Assembly: GCA_008921705.1 (NCBI GenBank)
Contig: VFFE01007859.1
Span: forward strand, 1,225,391-1,289,390
DNA length: 64,000 nt
Origin: Burhinus oedicnemus
Taxonomy: Eukaryota > Chordata > Aves > Charadriiformes > Burhinidae
Direction of reading: 5' to 3'
Positions 36,017 through 46,545 of the stretch are shown here, piece by piece. Each line of letters starts with the position of its first letter. The stretch's first letter is position 1. The notes below the pieces were generated by a model. The model searched no databases, was not told the DNA's origin, and saw only the letters and a list, made by a program, of their open reading frames with translations. Position numbers and translations under genes: made by a program.

Positions 36017-37604
36017 CTTTTAAAAGCAACCAAATGGTTCATGGTAGACAATCTTGAATGAATGCTAAAGCTGAGCCCTAAAAATTTCTGGGAAAAAAAG
36101 TATTTCAGTTTCTAGTTTAACTTACCTAAAAATGTATACTCACCAGCATACAGCAAGGGAATTTGGCATAGGATTTGGAAATACAAAAATAGGAGTCTAT
36201 AAAAACTGTTCTTTTTGTGTGTCTCATATTCTTTTTTCGTCAGCTGTGTGTGTCATGTAGGGCATTTGGAAGCAAGGCCATCTAAACAACTTGGACTTAT
36301 TAAGAACACATTTACTTCACAGAAATATTCCTGAAGACCATGAAAAAATGGGATGTGTTTTGCATTTAGAAGTGAAAAATAGCACCTGGTATGCAAAGTC
36401 GCTGTATGTTTATTGTTGACAAATCAAGGTAAATGGAGCACAGCTTTCCTGTCCCTTTGGAAATAACTCATTTACTGTGGTGTTGGGCTCATAAAATGCA
36501 CTCTGTTTCTCCCTCCACTCCTTCCTGGAGAGACACAAATCATACTGAAGTGCAGTTCTTATGTTTAAGCAACATTTAGGGTCATCAGCTTCCTCACTAT
36601 ATTTAACCGTCTCATCAACAGGAAAGGGACAAATGCACTCGGCAGCTCCTTTGTTAATTAATAATCTAAGTGAGTTAGTGCCTGTGAAAGAAAACCAGGC
36701 AGACAGGAGAGTGAGGACCTCTGTTTATAGGTAAAAAAAGGCTTCCTGCAGCTCCAGGGCCAATGTTGTGGAGTGATGTATCTGGTCTTCCAACAACACA
36801 GATAACAGGAATAAAAAGAAATAGTAATAATTTCATCTATAGCTTTTCCATACTACTGAAAAGCTGAACCCCTTTTTTGAGTTTTGTTGTAAAGGTTGTA
36901 GGTGTCTACCAGACTATCTTTCTGTATGAAGTCTATAACACATCTTTAAAACATTTATCACTCTGTCAGATTCAGTTGAAATTGGTTAATTTATTCCAGA
37001 GCTATTTAGAGGGCACATAGGCAGACAGACACATAGAAATATCTCTTCTATTTCCTTAGAAATCAGGCTAAAAACAGGAGCCGAAGTTGAGTTCCTTTTT
37101 TTTCTCTTTTTTTTTCAAAATAAGTGACCTATCTTTCAAAAATGCTTGAGTACACAGAAACTTTCATTATATCAGAAATGTGATGCTTGGGGGAAAAGAG
37201 TAAGAGGTATTTCTGAAGCTGTTGCACGTTTAATTTAAAAGAAAGTCCCAGTTTACCATACACAGTTAAAGAAGAACTAAACCTATCAGTACTGTCAAGC
37301 TAATTGCCTGGGATTTAATGTACCGTTAATGCTTTTAATTGTATATATAATCCTATCTACCACATCTTTCTTGTTTTCTTCTCCTGGGATTCCTGGGATA
37401 ATACTTATTTCAGCTTTCAATAGGCTGTGTAGCTTTGAAACAGATTATTATGCTTTTTCTGCAGTTACATCAATAAATCATTTACATTAGCACTACAAAA
37501 AAAAAAAAAAACCTCAAACCCAAAACAACTCAGCAAAAAGCTCTACGGTTTGGTAAATCAAATAGCAGAGTGAGGTGCAAGAAACAAAGATGTGCTAGAA
37601 TAAA
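36017..37604. other. Unique DNA, no gene seen
   Basis: No gene or interspersed repeat recognised. A 15-base A-run (37497-37511) is followed by an A/C-rich stretch. It could be the tail of an unrecognised retrocopy, but nothing upstream reads as a processed gene. Confidence 0.5.
37497..37511 (+). repeat. A15 homopolymer
   Basis: Fifteen consecutive A bases, the longest homopolymer I noted in the window. Other T or A runs of 11-12 lie at 19573, 25803, 30520, 57405 and 58130. Confidence 0.9.
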
Positions 37605-37725
37605 ATCATTTGCTGTGTTACCTTAAGCAAGCTCCTGCCATTTCTTCCCCTCTAAAGTGGGGATAACGATAAAGGATTTAAGTGTAAAGTGCATTGGGAT
37701 TTACAGATAAAGTGCAATAAGAAAA
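37605..37725 (+). repeat. MIR-like ancient repeat
   Basis: TTTGCTGTGTTACCTTAAGC and CAAGCTCCTGCC correspond to the AGCTGTGTGACCTTGGGCAAG segment of MIR. They are followed by TCTAAAGTGGGGATAACGAT (for TCTGTAAAATGGGGATAAT) and AAGTGTAAAGTGCATTGGGA (for TGTAAAGCGCTTTGGGA). Gaps are small and the order is conserved. The downstream end fades near GATAAAGTGCAATAAG. Identification is by eye. Confidence 0.75.
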
Positions 37726-39697
37726 AGTAATGCATGATTATGAACTTATTTATTGAAATGAATATGGTTTAATGTTCATAGAAAGTCCTAGAAGATGTTC
37801 TGAATAGAAGTTGGTCCCTTCTGCCAACGCCATCACTACGGGCATATCCAGACCCAGCAAGCTGGTCATCAAATACGTGAAAGGTGTTGCATTGCACAGT
37901 TTTGTGAAGATTAAAAAGTTTTGGTCCTCCCAGCAAGTAGGAAAGGAGTTTAATAATCCGCTATTATTACTCTTCAAACATGCATTCCATTGAAATTGTA
38001 AAGAATAACACAGGTAGCCTGGCTGGACTAAGCTTTGATTATTCATACTGATAAATTGGAATAGATCTGAACTCTGTCTGAATATAAGATGGAAGGCTGA
38101 TCCCTTTGCCATGTGCTTTGGAAACATTATTACCCTTACAGTCTCAGATGTTGGTCTCAAGTGATCATTATGCTTGTGCAATATAGGCTATCCCCTGTGG
38201 CTCATTAATTAACTTAGAGGTTAGAGAGATAACTGAACTGTTATTAAAACAAAAGACTTGAGAATTGCCCAAGTAATAGAGAAAAGAGAGATCTTGAAGG
38301 AATAAGAAAGGCCTTCTGAAAGCACTGGTAATGGGATCTAACAACTTGAGAACCATTAGAAAGAATCCTGTTCTCTGCTAGGAAAACAAGTGGGAACAAT
38401 TTTCCACAATTTGGCAAACAGTCATTAGTTATACTGAAAAGACAGGAAATATAGAATAGACTTTTAACTTCATGTGGCTTATACTATGGTAACTTAAGGA
38501 TAAATTGTTTAGATAACTTTAAGGCTTGAAACTTAATGAAATAGGGGAAAAATGGTTTGTGCTCAGAATAAACTTGACAGCACAGAATGCTGGGGCCTTT
38601 GCTGCCTTATCAGTCAGACTTGCAGAAGCAATATAAAAAGATTTTTTGACATGTTAATTTATTGACAGGTGACTATTAGGGGATTTTGTATCTGCACTAT
38701 TAAGCACTCTCCACTCACTAATCTTTCTACGATATACAAACATAAAGCGATTCTTGTGCCTCATAAGGTACTATTCTTCAACAATGAACTGTGAATAGAT
38801 ATTTTTCAATGGAGTATCAAATACCAGAGATATTGCTTATAGGCCAAAAATTTATTTTAGCTTGATTCTACTTTAGAAATAGAACTGAGCTTCCACTCCA
38901 GGATGAAACTTTCCTCACATTTGACTTCAAAGTTTTTAGTTGGAAAAAAAATAATAATTCCACTAATAAAGAATAATAATTAATTACAAGAACATCAGTC
39001 TTTGCAGCTGCCTTGGGAAGTAGCATTTAGTTTTAATGACACTTTAACATGTTTCCAGAGATGAAGAAGAGAGCCTGTTAAGTAAGAAAGCTTGAGGTGC
39101 AGGATAAATGCATGGGTTTTTAGTGAGTTATTCTGCAGAGGCCTTCTTGCAAGCCTGCAAACTAAGGTATGCACAAAACTTTGTTCTTATCTATGAAGGT
39201 AAACATTATCCTAAATACTTGTAGCATTAGGACTTTACATAATAACTGCCAAAAACCTTCCAAACACTCTAGAAAAACAAACCATAGAGCAGAAGACAAT
39301 TTGAGGTAGGAATTCTTAAAACATACTCACAAAACATTCCATACATTTCAAGGATTATATGTGGAATTTATCTAGTACACATACAAAATATTCTACAGCT
39401 GAGTCACAAAAAAATATGCCTTTTCCACTCAGAGCCACACTGGTACATTTATCAGTAATGTTTCCTTTAAGTCACCAATGAATAATTCAAATCTTTCTTT
39501 TCATGTTTTGTTCAGGGATTTTAAGTGTCTTTATGATTATTTCATGGTAGTATTGATAACGATGGCAGATTTATACTATCTTATCCAATGATGCAGGAAA
39601 TAGCAATACCAGGGGCTAACCTTCAGTATGTGTCATGAATATTACCACCTTATTACATCTTAAATAGGATTATTTCTAACATTTTATTTCTGTTCAG
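37726..39697. other. Unique DNA; contains a 143-codon frame judged to be chance
   Basis: The minus-strand frame at 37750-38181 (143 codons) is the longest in the window. Its peptide has no signal peptide, membrane segment or motif that I recognise, and no supportive splice or promoter context. At this base composition about one frame of this length is expected in 64 kb by a rough calculation from stop-codon frequency. No repeat was recognised. Confidence 0.5.
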
Positions 39698-39839
39698 GTA
39701 GCTTTGAGAAATGCAAAGGGATATGAAGGCCCTCATAGTCTTCCCGTTAGCATCACAGATGTCAGCGTGTTCAGCTTCGACTGTGGGACATGGGAGAGCC
39801 TTTGTGGTTGCACATCTTCGTTTCCTAATCAGCTTAAGG
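39698..39839 (+). other. Exon-like segment, 142 bp, open frame (candidate only)
   Basis: A pyrimidine-rich tract, TTTTATTTCTGTTCAG, directly precedes 39698, and a usable donor, AAGG|GTATGC, follows 39839. One frame is open across it and reads VALRNAKGYEGPHS, with two CG-containing words near SLCGC. The peptide is not recognised. No upstream or downstream partner exon could be identified. Confidence 0.2.
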
Positions 39840-42072
39840 GTATGCTTGTCTCTGATTTTGTTAGTGTTGAAATAAGAGAAGCGTTCATAGTAAAAGCTTT
39901 GTACTTTCTAACCACCACGTCTACCTGAAACTCAGTTCTCATTGAGTTAATCACTGTAGTGGCAAATAATTTGAACAGATGTTTCTTTAGAAAATGTCAA
40001 GCCAGCTTTTTAAAATTATCTTGAGACCCAACTTCATTTTTAGGTATTTAGGAATGATGGAGTCTCCCATTAGGTGCCCATTTACTTTTTAGTTATGCAA
40101 ATAGCTTTTTCTAGTTCCTAGTGCAGAGAAGCAAATCGGGAAGACAAAACAAGGAGAAACAGTCAAAAAGAGACGATGTGACTCTCAGAAGTATCAGTGA
40201 GTGACTGAATCAGGACCTACACAAAAATGTTTTTCTCTTGAACAAACTGCCTTGTTATTTGTTTCATGGTCTTATTGCTAATGTAGCCCTCTCAGCAGTG
40301 CCCAGTAAGTTCATGGGGCTGTACGTTTACCCCAGTGTGTAGCTGTAAGCTGTATACTGGAATAGCAGTAAGATACCACGAGATGGGTACCAGGAGTAGG
40401 TAAACTGGTTATATCCCAGTCAATGTTACTAGATGTATAGTGTAGTTCTAGTGTAGATGAAGTAATTACTTCTTTGTTCCAATTAAGTGTAGGCATCTGA
40501 GACATTTAAATTAGCAGCCAAGTTTCCCAAAGCTGTTTCTGTAATCAGTGGAGAGATGCAAACCCTTTCCATGGCAATTTAGACTGAATCCCTAGCAGTT
40601 CTTTAAATCCGCCTGTTAGCGGTACTGCCTTCTTGAGATGTCTGTTTCTGTTCCCTGAGCATGGATGAACCTAAGGTGGGTAGGCTGTTAAATTAGCACC
40701 TGCAGCTGGAGGAATTAATCCCACCCTCAGTGTCCATAGCAGCTGTGTGCTGAGACTCTGAAGGTGGGACAGGGAGAAGACAGGTAGGTGAAGTTTCCTA
40801 CAGTTTGGGTGGAGGACCTTCTTCCCATGTTTTTGCCACAATGTGATAACTCACTGAGGTAACTCCAGCCAAAATGCCAACAGAGTGTAATATGGGCGTG
40901 ATATATCTGCATCCAGGGAAGAAAATTCTTCCTATTTCACTAGTTTCCAGATTTCCAGAGTAACAATTGTCCTTGCTCTTGGCATTGGAGTTGTGCCTTC
41001 CTATTCACTCAAGAAATGATTAGGACAACAATAAATAATTACTAGATTGTATTTGCTTTTAATACTCTTGCAAGTGTTTTAGACACAGAATAAATTCAAG
41101 AACATGTTGTTCTTAAAGGAAGATATGCCTGCTGCTTCTTTTATCCCTAATCTGCTACAACAGGGTATTTAAGAATATGTTTTTAGACAACCCAGCTGCA
41201 AGTACATCAAGAATCTGGGACTAAATTTTTGACAAATTATTTTTATTTGATAAAAGCAACAGTGAATTTTAGAAGGTTTTACAACCTGATTTTTTGTTCT
41301 GTGAATGCTTGAATAATGTAACAGGAAAATACTGTTTGGACTGGTCAGCTTCCACTCTGTAAGATCTTGATGAATTTCTAGCTTGAAATGTCAGCAACGT
41401 GTAAAGGCAATTAATACAACTGTATGGAAGATGGAGAAAAATGATGAAATAACAGAAAAGACCAAGTTTATTTTGAAAGGATAACTAATAATAGAGTCAG
41501 CTATATCTGATACTTTATTCTACAAAGAACAAACACATTGTTCTGGTTCTCTGAACACAGAAAGATTTGAACAGATAGAGTCATTCCTGTGTTTGTGTTT
41601 CTATGCCTCTCTTTGAAGGCTCACTGCCTCTCTTTCTTTAGAAAGTGGTACTTAAATGATGGGCTTCTGTTAGGCTTGTGATCCCATTTTAGGCTTTGGA
41701 AGTCAAGAACCTTGCAAAAAGTGAAATATTCATGTCAATATTTGGTGTAATGAGCCCAAATTGCCAATGGAAATGTTTGGGAACTGTCGGTCACTTCCTT
41801 AACTGTCACAGTCTGACCTGCGAACATTTTATACTATATTTGAAGATATGATTTTAATTGAAGCTGAGGTAAGAGACTATTGGTACAGAATAAATTGCAT
41901 TTCAGGGAAAAAATAACCTTTTTATAATAGAGGCTTCAGTAAATATAAATTTACATTTAAACAGTAAATTCAATTTTAAATCTCAGCTGTTAGTAACTGG
42001 AAGGAGACATCTAATTCATGCAGCTAAATTAACCAGTAAAATGAAGTTTCACGGAAGTCTTTTTAAATCTGT
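39840..42072. other. Unique DNA, no gene seen
   Basis: No supported feature. Frames on the minus strand at 40311-40505 and 40727-40912 (64 and 61 codons) have no motif. Confidence 0.5.
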
Positions 42073-42116
42073 GAACTGTATTAACCATTACTTTGAACTG
42101 TGTTAACCATTACTTG
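42073..42116 (+). repeat. 22-bp tandem duplication
   Basis: Two adjacent copies of a 22-base unit starting GAACTGTATTAACCATTACT, with one internal A/G difference and a differing last base. Copies at 42073-42094 and 42095-42116. Confidence 0.85.
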
Positions 42117-42599
42117 TATAAACCAAATGATGTGGCTTGTAGCATCATGCAAGAGAATTTCTGCTGTCTATCTTTATACAGAACGGAACAAGCCAAATGT
42201 AACCACGTAATTATTAGTTATGCAAATATGTACAAACATGATCCAAGGAGCAAACATTTCCAATGTTTGCCCAACAAATAAACATCTGGTCTCCAAACTG
42301 GCTGAAGCCAGTTGAGAAAACATCCCCCTTTAACACTTTATTATTTCCTCTGGAATCCCCTGTAAATTTTGGTTCATTACCTTCACAAAACACTCATCTG
42401 AGCCAACAGCTGCCACAAGCTGAAGTGTGCATACACTTTAAGGCGATTCACTGCTGGTGGCACTGAACAACAGTGTTTTTCCAACGGCAAAAGGGAGTAG
42501 GGAAGACGGCAGCACTGGTGGGAAGAGAAGACCAGAGACCTTCAATTAGCAGAAGCATACACATCCTCGGCTCTTTGAAGGTTGTGACAAATTGTATAA
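42117..42599. other. Unique DNA, no gene seen
   Basis: Overlapping frames on both strands near 42260-42750 have no recognisable motif. Confidence 0.5.
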
Positions 42600-42641
42600 A
42601 CTTGGCATTGAGGACTTGGCATTGCAGACTTGGCATTACAT
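42600..42641 (+). repeat. Three copies of a 14-bp unit
   Basis: ACTTGGCATTGAGG, ACTTGGCATTGCAG and ACTTGGCATTACAT follow one another at a 14-base period. This is a small local minisatellite. Confidence 0.85.
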
Positions 42642-44395
42642 ATATGCTGTCAAGTATGAAAGGTACAGGCATATGGTAAGCACTCAAATATCTGCTGCTT
42701 AAGGGTATGGGAAGCAACGATACAGAATTGGTAGCACATGTTTCTTCAGGATGCATGTGTATTCAGGTCCTATGGAACGGCCCACAGCTTTAATGACAAC
42801 TACTAATATTTAAGCTATGCAAGTTTCCATAAAGCTTACCTCACCTGTAGAGCTTTCTGTGTAATCCAGCCGTTTCCTCAACATCTCAAGATAAACTTGT
42901 CCTTTCTGTATAAATAGACAGGACAGCTACAGAAAAGGTCATAAAGCTGATCTAACTCTCTAACCATTTAAAATAACATGTTTCTTAATAAAAGAGTTGG
43001 CTGATGTAATTAAAATTGTCCATTTATATTTTTTTTCTCTAAAAGCTCTGATTAGTGACAAGGATTTGTAGAAAGAGATTGGGAAGTTTAGAGTGCATGG
43101 CTGGGTTTTAGGGTAAAATACTTCCAGCTGGAAAAGTGTCTTGTGAGTGAATAAAATTACTTCAAAAATCCACTGATATGACCATAATCCATCTTTTCCA
43201 ACTTCTACTGTTGTTATAAAGTTGCCAGTATTTACTGAAAATAACATGGCCTCTTCTAAAAATAGAAACATGATGTATCAAATGAGAGGTTGCAAAGATT
43301 TACAGCTAGAGGGAGAAAAGACTTGAAGTTCTTAGCATTGCAGCATGTCATTTTTGCAACACTTTGACCAGAAAACTATAGAAAAGGATCAGATGCAAGG
43401 ACTTTTATTTGGCAAAAATAAATGCATTGATTTGCTTTCCACTTTTATTATTGTGAGCCAAGTCCTGCTCTGTCCAACACATGCGTGTTTTTTCCTTGTC
43501 TGAACATAACACTCCTGAAACATTTTATAATATTGAAAAAAGAGACAGAAAGGAACCCAGTTTCCAGTGTTTCTTGATAAAAATATCTGTAATTTATGTA
43601 ATAAAATGGATGCTGTAACATGTAGCGTGTGCTAGACAGCAGATGTCTTGCTATTTCTTTACTTGCTGTGTTTCTCCTTGCCTCATGAGAATCCACACAC
43701 CTTGTACCTGAAGATGATCCTGTTCCTCCATGCAACAGAACTTCCTATCCTCTCTGAATTCAGGGACTCTAATAAGAAAAAAAAATAAAAAATCATCAAA
43801 ACCAGGATTGTATGTAGGTATGTAGATTTTTTTTCTCTAAGCACACATCAGTATTGAATTCCTACACTTCAGATATTCTTAAGGAACTAACATTTCTCCA
43901 TGGACCTAATTGGCCATTGTAAGAAATAAAAAGTACTCAGGAGAGCAAGGGAATAATTTCTTCACCAAGATAAAAAGTGTTATGCTGTAGTTCATCTGAC
44001 TCTTAAGAGAAAAACTTTTAAATAGGTATGAGAACCCATAGCATTTTTACTACTCTTCATTCCTTACACTTTCTTACATGGTAGTGCAATGTAATGGGAC
44101 TGGAAATTTCAGTCTTTGCAGAATCTGTGCTTAAAATACAGTTATGACAAAAAGAAGAAGCAACACTATAAAAGTTTTAGTTTGACAGAAATAAGATTGT
44201 ATTTTAATTTTTACATTTAATGCCTAAGTAATGGAATTCTCATCTTTTAAATTGTGAATGGTAAAAAGAATACTGACTGTTGCTCACCTTCTCTTCCACT
44301 AAGAAAACTAGGGAACATCAAACAAACAGAAAGGAAAAGATAACAAATAAATAAACAAGGGTGTTGTCTCTTAAATAAAATTATGAAGGACCTAA
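42642..44395. other. Unique AT-rich DNA, no gene seen
   Basis: No supported gene. The minus frames at 42960-43271 and 43448-43735 (103 and 95 codons) have no motif. Confidence 0.5.
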
Positions 44396-44495
44396 GCTAT
44401 GGAACTTCTTGCCACAGCTTGTTGGTGGTAAATTCTACATGAATACAGAGCAAGACTGAGGAAGTTCATGAAAGTGAAAGCCATCAAGGATATCA
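44396..44495 (+). mobile_element. Divergent CR1-like LINE 3' end
   Basis: One frame reads WNFLPQLV (from 44400), matching the MWNSLPQEV block near the C-terminus of CR1-like ORF2 proteins. About 60 bases later, in a shifted frame, comes LRKFMKVKAIKDI, matching the LDKFMEEKAINGY block that follows in one old amniote CR1-like family. The pair of motifs in the right order supports a decayed LINE end. It lacks the octamer tail of young avian CR1 and is clearly older. Confidence 0.5.
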
Positions 44496-46389
44496 TTTTA
44501 ATCTCAGAAAGACCAAGAATCAAATTGTTGAAAGTATTATGGAGTTGCATAATTTTATTTTTACTGTTTTTTTGTGTTCTGTTCAGACATTCACATCCAG
44601 ATTCTACTGGAAAAAATGTATTGGGCTAAATAGACTTTTAATCAGATGTAATACATCTGTTTTACAAGATCAAATCTTTTAGAAAAAAATTTCCAATAAA
44701 ATTTAGGTATTGAACTTGGCTTAAGTCTGTGAAAGGTCAAAAAATCTTATAATAAGTCATAATGAAAAACTAGAAAACCAATTGTCCCACTGTGGTAAAC
44801 TTGCAAAGGCTGTAATTTTATCTGAAACCATAACAAGACCTTGAAAATGCAGGAATAAAACCTAATGTATAATGGAGAGATTGTTTTAGGAGAAATCTCT
44901 GTTCAATATTTCAGAGATGTTTATCTGTTTTGGTATTTCATGCCTTTTGTGCTGTATCCTCCCATGTTAGTCTCTCCTTTGAAGTTCTGAGTCAAACAAG
45001 CAAGTGCAGAGGTCAGAGTGATGCATTCCCATTTCAGTCACACCTTTGGCTTTCAATAATCCTCATTTCAATTTGTTCACAATTCATTGTCAAGATCTGG
45101 TTGAGATTCCTTTGGTCTTGGTCTGCAAGGCCAACTTTATTGCTGCAGCGTGAACAGCTACGAAGTCCAAAAAGTGTGATAACAAAACCTGACAAGCAAT
45201 TACAAAATAGTTATATACTCTGACTATGGCATTCACAGTAATTTGCATTGTTTTTCACAGCAGCTTTTCAGTTCCCCCAGGAGAAGTTACTGGGTTTAGA
45301 TTTTTACTTAAATTTTTTTTCATTATTCATGGAAATAAATTAACAGAATGAAACCTGCAACTACAATGGTGTATTTTCATTATACCTCACAACTACATTT
45401 CTTGCTTTTTCCACTCCTAGATCTTGCCAGTAATTTAGCATTAGGCAGAGTGAGATAACGGAAGAGAACTACTGTTTCCTATTTGTATTGTTGATTTTTG
45501 GTTTGTATTTTCTCTCAGCGGTTATTAAAATCCATGGTTTCTTTCCTCCACTCAAACAGCCTACTACAAGCTCCTCTCTGCGTTAGCGACACAGCACCTT
45601 GCAGCCAGAGGGCCCTCTGTACATAAGTTAGGCAATAAGGATTTCTCTCATCCACCTTCCCTCTTCATCCCCCAGCTGGATGCTGTGCTACTGCGATTCC
45701 CCCCATGGAAACGGAGCATTTTACCTGCAGTTGCACTAGCACAGAATTTCCTTAAGAATTAGATATGCACTGTGTAGAAACACAGCCTTTTATAAACTGA
45801 CTTAAAAATAACTAATAGCTAGGACTTTGCATCCCTGAGTTTTCGGCAAAGACATAAGTATCAAAATCACTATGTCACTTGTGTGCACTGAGTAGGAGAC
45901 TTGGCTTGTTAGTCTGTGCACAAAGGTATTCAAATGGCGTATTTGCTACCCCGCACCTCAGACAGGTCTTTGTAGCAACAGTAGGTTTTTATCCTGGGGT
46001 GGACCACACAGGATTCACAACAAAATTTCGCTGTTGCATAACACGGTTTTGTCTTTCAGTAGGAAGCCAAAGACTAAATGAAACGCCATTTTAAATTAAA
46101 TACTTCTTAATAAGCTACACCTTTGTGAATGATTTGCCTGTGGGCCAGCACTTTGTACCTCTACAGTTTAGGACTAGTCTGGAAGGAAGCTGAAAGGAGT
46201 GCAGTGGTGTGATTTCTGTAACGAGCTGTAGGAAAAGAAAGGAAGTTCAATAATTAGTCTGGTATAAACTCTATACGGTATAAGTAATGAACTAACACTT
46301 CTAATATTTTTCAGCTAGTTACTTTCCTGATTCTGTTTTGGTCTTTGTATGTATAATTAATTCCCCCAGGATCAGTTAGGTATCTCTGA
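44496..46389. other. Unique DNA, no gene seen
   Basis: No supported gene. The plus frame at 44930-45223 (97 codons) has no recognisable motif. A slightly GC-richer patch lies near 45540-45740. Confidence 0.5.
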
Positions 46390-46545
46390 CACCCTACAAA
46401 CATTAATGAATGTATCCTTAAAACAGACCGTGAAGTAGGGAAGTACTGTTAATTCCTATTTTAGAGGTGGGTGCTAAGGCACGAAACAAAGGCAATTTAT
46501 ACAGACTCAGGAAACCTGTGACAGTGCTGAAAACTAAAAGGGAAT
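46390..46545 (-). repeat. MIR-like ancient repeat
   Basis: In plus-strand order it matches the reverse complement of the amniote MIR-like consensus. CTACAAACATTAATGAATGT stands for TTTACAAACATTAATGAAT. Then come CCGTGAAGTAGGGAAGTACT (for CCTGTGAGGTAGGTAAGTA), TTCCTATTTTAGAGGTGGG (for CCCATTTTACAGATGGG), GCTAAGGCACGAAACAAAGG (for ACTGAGGCACAGAGAGG) and TATACAGACTCAGGAAACCT. The long collinear match makes this the clearest of the four MIR-like copies in the window. Confidence 0.8.

Noticed and set aside
37497..37511. A15 run as the tail of a processed pseudogene
   Set aside because: No recognisable coding or UTR sequence upstream and no flanking target duplication seen.
37750..38181. Longest open frame (143 codons, minus strand) as a possible gene
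   Set aside because: No recognised domain, signal or membrane segment, and no promoter or splice context. Roughly one frame of this length is expected by chance at this base composition in 64 kb.
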